From: Gordionus sp. m RMFG-2023
Taxonomy: Eukaryota; Nematomorpha; Gordioida; Chordodea; Parachordodidae
Assembly: GCF_954871325.1 (NCBI RefSeq)
Contig: NC_088778.1
Span: forward strand, 18,441,666-18,505,665
Length of the DNA stretch: 64,000 bases
Reading direction: 5' to 3'
The translations under genes and the position numbers were made by a program. Below the pieces are notes generated by a model. The model did no database searches, was not told where the DNA came from, and was given only the letters and a program-made list of their open reading frames with translations. Below are positions 30,501-43,859 of the stretch, piece by piece. Position 1 is the first letter of the stretch. Every line of letters starts with the position of its first letter.

Positions 30501-33500
30501 CCCTAACCCAATGATTTAACCATTAATATCCCTTGATTTTTTTATATTTTTAAAATCCCTTGAAAGGATTTTATTATATTTTCACGTGATTAGCATTTTT
30601 ACGTATGTTTCACATATATATATATAAAACACTTTAATATATACTTTATGAACTTAAAAAAATAATTTTAAAATATTCTTATTATATTCTATATATTTAA
30701 TACTAATACTAACCCTAAATCTAACACTAACCCTAACCCTAACCCTAACACTAACCCTAACCCTAACCTTAACTCTCTAACCCTAACACTAACCCAATGA
30801 TTTAACCATTAATATCCCTTGAGTTTTTTTATATTTTTAAAATCCCTTGAAAGGATTTTATTATATTTTCACGTGATAAGCATTTTTACGTATGTTTCAC
30901 ATATATATATAATAAACACTTTAATATATACTTTATGAACTTAAAAAAATAATTTTAAAATATTCTTATTATATTCTATATATTTAATACTAATACTAAC
31001 CCTAAATCTAACACTAACCCTAACCCTAACCCTAACACTAACCATAACCATAACTTTAACTCTTTAACCCTAACCCTAACCCAATGATTTAACCATTAAT
31101 ATCTCTTGATTTTTTTATATTTTTAAAATCCCTTGAAAGGATTTTATTATATTTTCACGTGATTAGCATTTTTACGTATGTTTCACATATATATATAAAA
31201 AACACTTTAATATATACTTTATGAACTTAAAAAAATAATTTAAAAATATTCTTATTATATTCTATATATTTAATACTAATACTAACCCTAAATCTAACAC
31301 TAACCCTAACCCTAACCCTAACACTAACCCTAACCCTAACCTTAACTCTCTAACCCTAACCCTAACCCAATGATTTAACCATTAATATCCCTTGAGTTTT
31401 TTTATATTTTTAAAATCCCTTGTAAGGGATTTATTATATTTTCGCGTGATAAGCATTTTTACGTATGTTTCAAATATATATATAAAAAACACTTTAATAT
31501 ATACTTTATGAACTTAAAAAAATAATATAAAAATATTCTTATTATATTCTATATATTTAATACTAATACTAACCCTAAATCTAACACTAACCCTAACCCT
31601 AACCCTAACACTAACCCTAACCCTAACCTTAACTCTCTAACCCTAACCCTAACCCAATGATTTAACCATTAATATCCCTTGAGTTTTTTTATATTTTTAA
31701 AATCCCTTGTAAGGGATTTATTATATTTTCACGTGATTAGCATTTTTACGTATGTTTCACATATATATATAAAAAACACTTTAATATATACTTTATGAAC
31801 TTAAAAAAATAATTTCAAAATATTCTTATTATATTCTATATATTTAATACTAATACTAACCCTAAATCTAACACTAACCCTAACCCTAACCCTAACACTA
31901 ACCATAACCATAACTTTAACTCTTTAACCCTAACCCTAACCCAATGATTTAACCATTAATATCTCTTGATTTTTTTATATTTTTAAAATCCCTTGAAAGG
32001 ATTTTATTATATTTTCACGTGATTAGCATTTTTACGTATGTTTCACATATATATATAAAAAACACTTTAATATATACTTTATGAACTTAAAAAAATAACT
32101 TTAAAATAATCTTATTATATTCTATATATTTAATACTAATACTAACCCTAAATCTAACTCTAACCCTAACCATAACCTTAACTCTTTAACCCTAACCCTA
32201 ACCCAATGATTTAACCATTAATATCCCTTGATTTTTTTATATTTTTAAAATCCCTTGAAAGGATTTTATTATATTTTCACGTGATAAGCATTTTTACGTA
32301 TGTTTCACATATATATATAAAAAAAACTTTAATATATACTTTATGAACTTAAAAAAATAATTTTAAAGTAATCTTATTATATTCTATATATTTAATACTA
32401 ATACTAACCCTAAATCTAACACTAACCATAACCATAACCTTAACTCTTTAACCCTAACCCTAACCCAATGATTTAACCATTAATATCCCTAGATTTTTTT
32501 ATATTTTTAAAATCCCTTGAAAGGATTTTATTATATTTTCACGTGATAAGCATTTTTACTAATGTTTCACATATATATATAAAAAACACTTTAATATATA
32601 CTTTATGAACTTAAAAAAATAATTTTAAAATAATCTTATTATATTCTATATATTTAATACTAATACTAACCCTAAATCTAACACTAACCCTAACCATAAC
32701 CTTAACTCTTTAACCCTAACCCAATGATTTAACCATTAATATCCCTTGATTTTTTTATATTTTTAAAATCCCTTGAAAGGATTTTATTATATTTTCACGT
32801 GATAAGCATTTTTACGTATGTTTCACATATATATATAAAAAACACTTTAATATATACTTTATGAACTTAAAAAAATAATTTTAAAATATTCTTATTATAT
32901 TCTATATATTTAATACTATTACTAACCCTAAATCTAACACTAACCCTAACCCTAACACTAACCCTAACCCTAACCTTAACTCTCTAACCCTAACCCTAAC
33001 CCAATGATTTAACCCTTAATATCTCTTGAGTTTTTTTATATTTTTAAAATTCCTTGTAAGGGATTTATTATATTTTCGCGTGATAAGCATTTTTACCTAT
33101 GTTTCACATATATATATAAAAAACACTTTAATATATACTTTATGAACTTATAAAAATAATTTTAAAATAATCTTATTATATTCTATATATTTAATACTAA
33201 TACTAACCCTAAATCTAACACTAACCCTAACCATAACTTTAACTCTTTAACCCTAACCCTAACCCAATGATTTAACCATTAATATCCCTAGATTTTTTTA
33301 TATTTTTAAAATCCCTTGAAAGGATTTTATTATATTTTCACGTGATAAGCATTTTTACTAATGTTTCACATATATATATAAAAAACACTTTAATATATAC
33401 TTTATGAACTTAAAAAAATAACTTTAAAATAATCTTATTATATTCTATATATTTAATACTAATACTAACCCTAAATCTAACACTAACCCTAACCATAACC

Positions 33501-34300
33501 TTAACTCTTTAACCCTAACCCTAACCCAATGATTTAACCATTAATATCCCTTGAGTTTTTTTATATTTTTAAAATCCCTTGAAAGAATTTTATTATATTT
33601 TAACGTGATAAGCATTTTTACGTATGTTTCACATATATATATAAAAAACTCTTTAATATATACTTTATGAACTTAAAAAAATAATTTTAAAATATTCTTA
33701 TTATATTCTATATATTTAATACTAATACTAACCCTAAATCTAACACTAACCATAACCATAACTTTAACTCTTTAACCCTAACCCTAACCCAATGATTTAA
33801 CCATTAATATCCCTTGATTTTTTTATATTTTTAAAATCCCTTGAAAGGATTTTATTATATTTTCACGTGATTAGCATTTTTACGTATGTTTCACATATAT
33901 ATATAAAAAACACTTTATATATACTTTATGAACTTAAAAAAATAATTTTAAAATATTCTTATTATATTCTATATATTTAATACTAATACTAACCCTAAAT
34001 CTAACACTAACCCTAACCCTAACACTAACCCTAACCCTAACCTTAACTCTCTAACACTAACCCTAAGCCAATGATTTAACCATTAATATCCCTTGAGTTT
34101 TTTTATATTTTTAAAATCCCTTGAAAGGATTTTATTATATTTTAACGTGATAAGCATTTTTACGTATGTTTCACATATATATATAAAAAACTCTTTAATA
34201 TATACTTTATGAACTTAAAAAAATAATTTTAAAATATTCTTATTATATTCTATATATTTAATACTAATACTAACCCTAAATCTAACACTAACCCTAACCC
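21139..34300 (+). repeat. Triplicated about 2-kb monomer block
   Basis: A series of about eight monomers occurs three times, at about 21.14-23.2 kb, 27.82-29.9 kb and 32.21-34.3 kb. The copies are recognised by private variants at fixed spacing. One is TTTTAAAGTAATC at 21,297, 27,980 and 32,365. Another is TTTTTACCTATGTTTC at about 22,025, 28,708 and 33,093. A third is the shortened CACTTTATATATAC at about 22,850, 29,530 and 33,915, and a fourth is CTCTAACACTAACCCTAAGCC at about 22,983, 29,665 and 34,050. Offsets are about 6,682 and 4,386 bp. The block is near-identical in all three, so the duplications are recent. Confidence 0.85.
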
Positions 34301-34839
34301 TAACACTAACCCTAACCCTAACCTTAACTCTCTAACCCTAACCCTAACCCAATGATTTAACCATTAATATCCCTTGAGTTTTTTTATATTTTTAAAATCC
34401 CTTGAAAGGATTTTATTATATTTTCACGTGATAAGCATTTTTACGTATGTTTCACATATATATATAATAAACACTTTAATATATACTTTATGAACTTAAA
34501 AAAATAATTTTAAAATATTCTTATTATATTCTATATATTTAATACTAATACTAACCCTAAATCTAACACTAACCCTAACCCTAACCCTAACACTAACCAT
34601 AACCATAACTTTAACTCTTTAACCCTAACCCTAACCCAATGATTTAACCATTAATATCTCTTGATTTTTTTATATTTTTAAAATCCCTTGAAAGGATTTT
34701 ATTATATTTTCACGTGATTAGCATTTTTACGTATGTTTCACATATATATATAAAAAACACTTTAATATATACTTTATGAACTTAAAAAAATAATTTAAAA
34801 ATATTCTTATTATATTCTATATATTTAATACTAATACTA

Positions 34840-37800
34840 ACCCTAAATCTAACACTAACCCTAACCCTAACCCTAACACTAACCCTAACCCTAACCTTAA
34901 CTCTCTAACCCTAACCCTAACCCAATGATTTAACCATTAATATCCCTTGAGTTTTTTTATATTTTTAAAATCCCTTGTAAGGGATTTATTATATTTTCGC
35001 GTGATAAGCATTTTTACGTATGTTTCAAATATATATATAAAAAACACTTTAATATATACTTTATGAACTTATAAAAATAATTTTAAAATAATCTTTATAT
35101 ATTCTATATATTTAATACTAATACTAACCCTAAATCTAACACTAACCATAACCATAACCTTAACTCTTTAACCCTAACCCTAACCCAATGATTTAACCAT
35201 TAATATCCCTAGATTTTTTTATATTTTTAAAATCCCTTGAAAGGATTTTATTATATTTTCACGTGATAAGCATTTTTACTAATGTTTCACATATATATAT
35301 AAAAAACACTTTAATATATACTTTATGAACTTAAAAAAATAACTTTAAAATAATCTTATTATATTCTATATATTTAATACTAATACTAACCCTAAATCTA
35401 AAACTAACCCTAACCATAACCTTAACTCTTTAACCCTAACCCTAACCCAATGATTTAACCATTAATATCCCTTGATTTTTTTATATTTTTAAAATCCCTT
35501 GAAAGGATTTTATTATATTTTCACGTGATAAACATTTTTACGTATGTTTCACATATATATATAAAAAAAACTTTAATATATACTTTATGAACTTAAAAAA
35601 ATAATTTTAAAATATTCTTATAATATTCTATATATTTAATACTAATACTAACCCTAAATCTAACACTAACCATAACCATAACTTTAACTCTTTAACCCTA
35701 ACCCTAACCCAATGATTTAACCATTAATATCCCTTGATTTTTTTATATTTTTAAAATCCCTTGAAAGGATTTTATTATATTTTCACGTGATTAGCATTTT
35801 TACGTATGTTTCACATATATATATAAAAAACACTTTAATATATACTTTATGAACTTAAAAAAATAATTTTAAAATATTCTTATTATATTCTATATATTTA
35901 ATACTAATACTAACCCTAAATCTAACACTAACCCTAACCCTAACACTAACCCTAACCCTAACCTTAACTCTCTAACCCTAACCCTAACCCAATGATTTAA
36001 CCATTAATATCCCTTGAGTTTTTTTATATTTTTAAAATCCCTTGAAAGGATTTTATTATATTTTAACGTGATAAGCATTTTTACGTATGTTTCACATATA
36101 TATATAAAAAAATCTTTAATATATACTTTATGAATTTAAAAAAATAATTTTAAAATATTCTTATTATATTCTATATATTTAATACTAATACTAACCCTAA
36201 ATCTAACACTAACCCTAACACTAACCCTAACCCTAACCTTAACTCTCTAACCCTAACCCTAACCCAATGATTTAACCATTAATATCCCTTGAGTTTTTTT
36301 ATATTTTTAAAATCCCTTGTAAGGGATTTATTATATTTTCACGTGATAAGCATTTTTACGTATGTTTTACATATATATATAAAAAACACTTTTATATATA
36401 CATTATGAACTTAAAAAAATAATTTTAAAATATTCTTATTATATTCTATATATTTAATACTAATACTAACCCTAAATCTAACACTAACCCTAACCCTAAC
36501 CCTAACACTAACCCTAACCCTAACCTTAACTCTCTAACCCTAACCCTAACCCAATGATTTAACCATTAATATCCCTTGAGTTTTTTTATATTTTTAAAAT
36601 CCCTTGAAAGGATTTTATTATATTTTCACGTGATAAGCATTTTTACGTATGTTTCACATATATATATAATAAACACTTTAATATATACATTATGAACTTA
36701 TAAAAATAATTTTAAAATAATCTTATTATATTCTATATATTTAATACTAATACTAACCCTAAATCTAACACTAACCATAACCATAACTTTAACTCTTTAA
36801 CCCTAACCCTAACCCAATGATTTAACCATTAATATCCCTTGATTTTTTTATATTTTTAAAATCCCTTGAAAGGATTTTATTATATTTTCACGTGATTAGC
36901 ATTTTTACGTATGTTTCACATATATATATATAAAACACTTTAATATATACTTTATGAACTTAAAAAAATAATTTTAAAATATTCTTATTATATTCTATAT
37001 ATTTAATACTAATACTAACCCTAAATCTAACACTAACCCTAACCCTAACCCTAACACTAACCCTAACCCTAACCTTAACTCTCTAACCCTAACCCTAACC
37101 CAATGATTTAACCATTAATATCCCTTGAGTTTTTTTATATTTTTAAAATCCCTTGTAAGGGATTTATTATATTTTCGCGTGATAAGCATTTTTACGTATG
37201 TTTCAAATATATATATAAAAAACACTTTAATATATACTTTATGAACTTATAAAAATAATTTTAAAATAATCTTTATATATTCTATATATTTAATACTAAT
37301 ACTAACCCTAAATCTAACACTAACCATAACCATAACCTTAACTCTTTAACCCTAACCCTAACCCAATGATTTAACCATTAATATCCCTAGATTTTTTTAT
37401 ATTTTTAAAATCCCTTGAAAGGATTTTATTATATTTTCACGTGATAAGCATTTTTACTAATGTTTCACATATATATATAAAAAACACTTTAATATATACT
37501 TTATGAACTTAAAAAAATAACTTTAAAATAATCTTATTATATTCTATATATTTAATACTAATACTAACCCTAAATCTAAAACTAACCCTAACCATAACCT
37601 TAACTATTTAACCCTAACCCTAACCCAATGATTTAACCATTAATATCCCTTGATTTTTTTATATTTTTAAAATCCCTTGAAAGGATTTTATTATATTTTC
37701 ACGTGATAAACATTTTTACGTATGTTTCACATATATATATAAAAAAAACTTTAATATATACTTTATGAACTTAAAAATAATTTTAAAATATTCTTATAAT

Positions 37801-40800
37801 ATTCTATATATTTAATACTAATACTAACCCTAAATCTAACACTAACCATAACCATAACTTTAACTCTTTAACCCTAACCCTAACCCAATGATTTAACCAT
37901 TAATATCCCTTGATTTTTTTATATTTTTAAAATCCCTTGAAAGGATTTTATTATATTTTCACGTGATTAGCATTTTTACGTATGTTTCACATATATATAT
38001 AAAAAACACTTTAATATATACTTTATGAACTTAAAAAAATAATTTTAAAATATTCTTATTATATTCTATATATTTAATACTAATACTAACCCTAAATCTA
38101 ACACTAACCCTAACCCTAACACTAACCCTAACCCTAACCTTAACTCTCTAACCCTAACCCTAACCCAATGATTTAACCATTAATATCCCTTGAGTTTTTT
38201 TATATTTTTAAAATCCCTTGAAAGGATTTTATTATATTTTAACGTGATAAGCATTTTTACGTATGTTTCACATATATATATAAAAAAATCTTTAATATAT
38301 ACTTTATGAATTTAAAAAAATAATTTTAAAATATTCTTATTATATTCTATATATTTAATACTAATACTAACCCTAAATCTAACACTAACCCTAACCCTAA
38401 CACTAACCCTAACCCTAACCTTAACTCTCTAACCCTAACCCTAACCCAATGATTTAACCATTAATATCCCTTGAGTTTTTTTATATTTTTAAAATCCCTT
38501 GTAAGGGATTTATTATATTTTCACGTGATAAGCATTTTTACGTATGTTTTACATATATATATAAAAAACACTTTTATATATACATTATGAACTTAAAAAA
38601 ATAATTTTAAAATATTCTTATTATATTCTATATATTTAATACTAATACTAACCCTAAATCTAACACTAACCCTAACCCTAACCCTAACACTAACCCTAAC
38701 CCTAACCTTAACTCTCTAACCCTAACCCTAACCCAATGATTTAACCATTAATATCCCTTGAGTTTTTTTATATTTTTAAAATCCCTTGAAAGGATTTTAT
38801 TATATTTTCACGTGATAAGCATTTTTACGTATGTTTCACATATATATATAATAAACACTTTAATATATACATTATGAACTTATAAAAATAATTTTAAAAT
38901 AATCTTATTATATTCTATATATTTAATACTAATACTAACCCTAAATCTAACACTAACCATAACCATAACTTTAACTCTTTAACCCTAACCCTAACCCAAT
39001 GATTTAACCATTAATATCCCTTGATTTTTTTATATTTTTAAAATCCCTTGAAAGGATTTTATTATATTTTCACGTGATTAGCATTTTTACGTATGTTTCA
39101 CATATATATATATAAAACACTTTAATATATACTTTATGAACTTAAAAAAATAATTTTAAAATATTCTTATTATATTCTATATATTTAATACTAATACTAA
39201 CCCTAAATCTAACACTAACCCTAACCCTAACCCTAACACTAACCCTAACCCTAACCTTAACTCTCTAACCCTAACCCTAACCCAATGATTTAACCATTAA
39301 TATCCCTTGAGTTTTTTTATATTTTTAAATTCCCTTGAAAGGATTTTATTATATTTTCACGTGATAAGCATTTTTACGTATGTTTCACACATATATATAA
39401 TAAACACTTTAATATATACTTTATGAACTTAAAAAAATAATTTTAAAATATTCTTATTATATTCTATATATTTAATACTAATACTAACCCTAAATCTAAC
39501 ACTAACCCTAACCCTAACCCTAACACTAACCCTAACCCTAACCTTAACTCTCTAACCCTAACCCTAACCCAATGATTTAACCATTAATATCCCTTGAGTT
39601 TTTTTATATTTTTAAAATCCCTTGTAAGGGATTTATTATATTTTCGCGTGATAAGCATTTTTACGTATGTTTCAAATATATATATAAAAAACACTTTAAT
39701 ATATACTTTATGAACTTATAAAAATAATTTTAAAATAATCTTTATATATTCTATATATTTAATACTAATACTAACCCTAAATCTAACACTAACCATAACC
39801 ATAACCTTAACTCTTTAACCCTAACCCTAACCCAATGATTTAACCATTAATATCCCTAGATTTTTTTATATTTTTAAAATCCCTTGAAAGGATTTTATTA
39901 TATTTTCACGTGATAAGCATTTTTACTAATGTTTCACATATATATATAAAAAACACTTTAATATATACTTTATGAACTTAAAAAAATAACTTTAAAATAA
40001 TCTTATTATATTCTATATATTTAATACTAATACTAACCCTAAATCTAAAACTAACCCTAACCATAACCTTAACTATTTAACCCTAACCCTAACCCAATGA
40101 TTTAACCATTAATATCCCTTGATTTTTTTATATTTTTAAAATCCCTTGAAAGGATTTTATTATATTTTCACGTGATAAACATTTTTACGTATGTTTCACA
40201 TATATATATAAAAAAAACTTTAATATATACTTTATGAACTTAAAAATAATTTTAAAATATTCTTATAATATTCTATATATTTAATACTAATACTAACCCT
40301 AAATCTAACACTAACCATAACCATAACTTTAACTCTTTAACCCTAACCCTAACCCAATGATTTAACCATTAATATCCCTTGATTTTTTTATATTTTTAAA
40401 ATCCCTTGAAAGGATTTTATTATATTTTCACGTGATTAGCATTTTTACGTATGTTTCACATATATATATAAAAAACACTTTAATATATACTTTATGAACT
40501 TAAAAAAATAATTTTAAAATATTCTTATTATATTCTATATATTTAATACTAATACTAACCCTAAATCTAACACTAACCCTAACCCTAACACTAACCCTAA
40601 CCCTAACCTTAACTCTCTAACCCTAACCCTAACCCAATGATTTAACCATTAATATCCCTTGAGTTTTTTTATATTTTTAAAATCCCTTGAAAGGATTTTA
40701 TTATATTTTAACGTGATAAGCATTTTTACGTATGTTTCACATATATATATAAAAAAATCTTTAATATATACTTTATGAATTTAAAAAAATAATTTTAAAA

Positions 40801-41950
40801 TATTCTTATTATATTCTATATATTTAATACTAATACTAACCCTAAATCTAACACTAACCCTAACCCTAACACTAACCCTAACCCTAACCTTAACTCTCTA
40901 ACCCTAACCCTAACCCAATGATTTAACCATTAATATCCCTTGAGTTTTTTTATATTTTTAAAATCCCTTGTAAGGGATTTATTATATTTTCACGTGATAA
41001 GCATTTTTACGTATGTTTTACATATATATATAAAAAACACTTTTATATATACATTATGAACTTAAAAAAATAATTTTAAAATATTCTTATTATATTCTAT
41101 ATATTTAATACTAATACTAACCCTAAATCTAACACTAACCCTAACCCTAACCCTAACACTAACCCTAACCCTAACCTTAACTCTCTAACCCTAACCCTAA
41201 CCCAATGATTTAACCATTAATATCCCTTGAGTTTTTTTATATTTTTAAAATCCCTTGAAAGGATTTTATTATATTTTCACGTGATAAGCATTTTTACGTA
41301 TGTTTCACATATATATATAATAAACACTTTAATATATACATTATGAACTTATAAAAATAATTTTAAAATAATCTTATTATATTCTATATATTTAATACTA
41401 ATACTAACCCTAAATCTAACACTAACCATAACCATAACTTTAACTCTTTAACCCTAACCCTAACCCAATGATTTAACCATTAATATCCCTTGATTTTTTT
41501 ATATTTTTAAAATCCCTTGAAAGGATTTTATTATATTTTCACGTGATTAGCATTTTTACGTATGTTTCACATATATATATATAAAACACTTTAATATATA
41601 CTTTATGAACTTAAAAAAATAATTTTAAAATATTCTTATTATATTCTATATATTTAATACTAATACTAACCCTAAATCTAACACTAACCCTAACCCTAAC
41701 CCTAACACTAACCCTAACCCTAACCTTAACTCTCTAACCCTAACCCTAACCCAATGATTTAACCATTAATATCCCTTGAGTTTTTTTATATTTTTAAATT
41801 CCCTTGAAAGGATTTTATTATATTTTCACGTGATAAGCATTTTTACGTATGTTTCACACATATATATAATAAACACTTTAATATATACTTTATGAACTTA
41901 AAAAAATAATTTTAAAATATTCTTATTATATTCTATATATTTAATACTAA
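34840..41950 (+). repeat. 2.18/2.47/2.47-kb tandem higher-order triplet
   Basis: Three consecutive copies lie at about 34,840-37,010, 37,010-39,480 and 39,480-41,950. The AAACTAACCCTAACC variant sits at about 35,400, 37,578 and 40,048. AAAAAAATCTTTAATATA with TATGAATTTAAAA sits at about 36,107, 38,282 and 40,750. Copies two and three are 2,469 bp apart and share changes missing from copy one: TTAACTATTTAACC, a shortened CTTAAAAATAATT, TTTTTAAATTCCC and CACACATATATATAATAAAC. Copy one lacks the final monomer. So copy three (or two) arose last, from a single unit that had already diverged from copy one. Confidence 0.85.
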
Positions 41951-43859
41951 TACTAACCCTAAATCTAACACTAACCCTAACCATAACCCTAACACTAACC
42001 ATAACCATAACTTTAACTCTTTAACCCTAACCCTAACCCTAACCCAATGATTTAACCATTAATATCTCTTGATTTTTTTATATTTTTAAAATCCCTTGAA
42101 AGGATTTTATTATATTTTCACGTGATTAGCATTTTTACGTATGTTTCACATATATATATAAAAAACACTTTAATATATACTTTATGAACTTAAAAAAATA
42201 ATTTAAAAATATTCTTATTATATTCTATATATTTAATACTAATACTAAACCTAAATCTAACACTAACCCTAACCCTAACCCTAACACTAACCCTAACCCT
42301 AACCTTAACTCTCTAACCCTAACCCTAACCCAATGATTTAACCATTAATATCCCTTGAGTTTTTTTATATTTTTAAAATCCCTTGTAAGGGATTTATTAT
42401 ATTTTCGCGTGATAAGCATTTTTACGTATGTTTCAAATATATATATAAAAAACACTTTAATATATACTTTATGAACTTATAAAAATAATTTTAAAATAAT
42501 CTTTATATATTCTATATATTTAATACTAATACTAACCCTAAATCTAACACTAACCATAACCATAACCTTAACTCTTTAACCCTAACCCTAACCCAATGAT
42601 TTAACCATTAATATCCCTAGATTTTTTTATATTTTTAAAATCCCTTGAAAGGATTTTATTATATTTTCACGTGATAAGCATTTTTACTAATGTTTCACAT
42701 ATATATATAAAAAACACTTTAATATATACTTTATGAACTTAAAAAAATAATTTTAAAATAATCTTATTATATTCTATATATTTAATACTAATACTAACCC
42801 TAAATCTAACACTAACCCTAACCATAACCTTAACTCTTTAACCCTAACCCAATGATTTAACCATTAATATCCCTTGATTTTTTTATATTTTTAAAATCCC
42901 TTGAAAGGATTTTATTATATTTTCACGTGATAAGCATTTTTACGTATGTTTCACATATATATATAAAAAACACTTTAATATATACTTTATGAACTTAAAA
43001 AAATAATTTTAAAATATTCTTTTTATATTCTATATATTTAATACTATTACTAACCCTAAATCTAACACTAACCCTAACCCTAACCTTAACTCTCTAACCC
43101 TAACCCTAACACAATGATTTAACCCTTAATATCTCTTGAGTTTTTTTATATTTTTAAAATCCCTTGTAAGGGATTTATTATATTTTCACGTGATAAGCAT
43201 TTTTACGTATGTTTCACATATATATATAAAAAACACTTTAATATATACTTTATGAACTTAGAAAAATAATTTTAAAATATTCTTATTATATTCTATATAT
43301 TTAATACTATTACTAACCCTAAATCTAATACTAACAATAACCCTAACACTAACCCTAACCCTAACCCAATGATTTAACCCTTAATATCTCTTGTTTTTTT
43401 ATATTTTTAAAATCTCTTGTAAGGGATTTATTATATTTTCGCGTGATAAGCATTTATACGTATGTTTTAAATATATATATAAAAAACACTTTAATATTTA
43501 CTTTAAGAACTTACTATTATTTATTAATTTACTTATAATATATAATGTCTTAAAAGAGATTAATTCCTATAGTTCTTTAAACTAGATACCTTGAAAAATA
43601 ATTTTAAAATGATTTAATATATTCTATATATTTTACACATTTACTAACCCTAACCCTACCCCAAATATTTAACCCTTAATATCCCTTGAGTTTTTTTATA
43701 TTTTAGCTACTAGAAGGTGTTTATTAGGTTATGATGGTTTAACGTTTAAAATCCCTCTAAAGGATTTTATAAAATTTTTACGTGATAATCATTTTTACGT
43801 ATGTTTCACATATATATATATAAAAAACACTATAATATATACTTTATGAACTTAGAAAA

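Larger units (their letters stand above)
1..43250 (+). repeat. Main composite satellite array (telomere-like block + AT-rich body)
   Basis: About 165 head-to-tail monomers, usually 256-290 bp, typically 262-263 bp. The start of the conserved CAATGATTTAA element recurs at 61, 317, 579, 842, 1119, 1381, 1644 and 1906, and onward through the array. Each monomer has two parts. The first is a 50-95 bp block of telomere-like units (CCCTAA, CCATAA, CCTTAA, CACTAA, and the phrase AAATCTAACAC). The second is an AT-rich body containing, in order, CCCAATGATTTAACC, a poly-T/TATATTTTTAAAATCCC stretch, a short inverted repeat, an E-box-like NACGTG, TTTTTACGTATGTTTCA, an alternating TA run followed by A6, and TATATTCTATATATTTAATACTA. 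Length differences come mostly from the number of CCCTAA-like units. All monomers share one orientation. No gene or RNA gene is seen. The array reaches position 1, so its true left end is not visible. The telomere-like part is seen directly; the subtelomeric location is inference. Confidence 0.97.

Noticed and set aside
43391-43585. 64-codon plus-strand open frame in the satellite
   Set aside because: It lies wholly within a long-variant satellite unit, has a low-complexity Phe/Ile/Lys/Asn composition, and the copies of the same unit elsewhere do not keep it as a gene-like frame.
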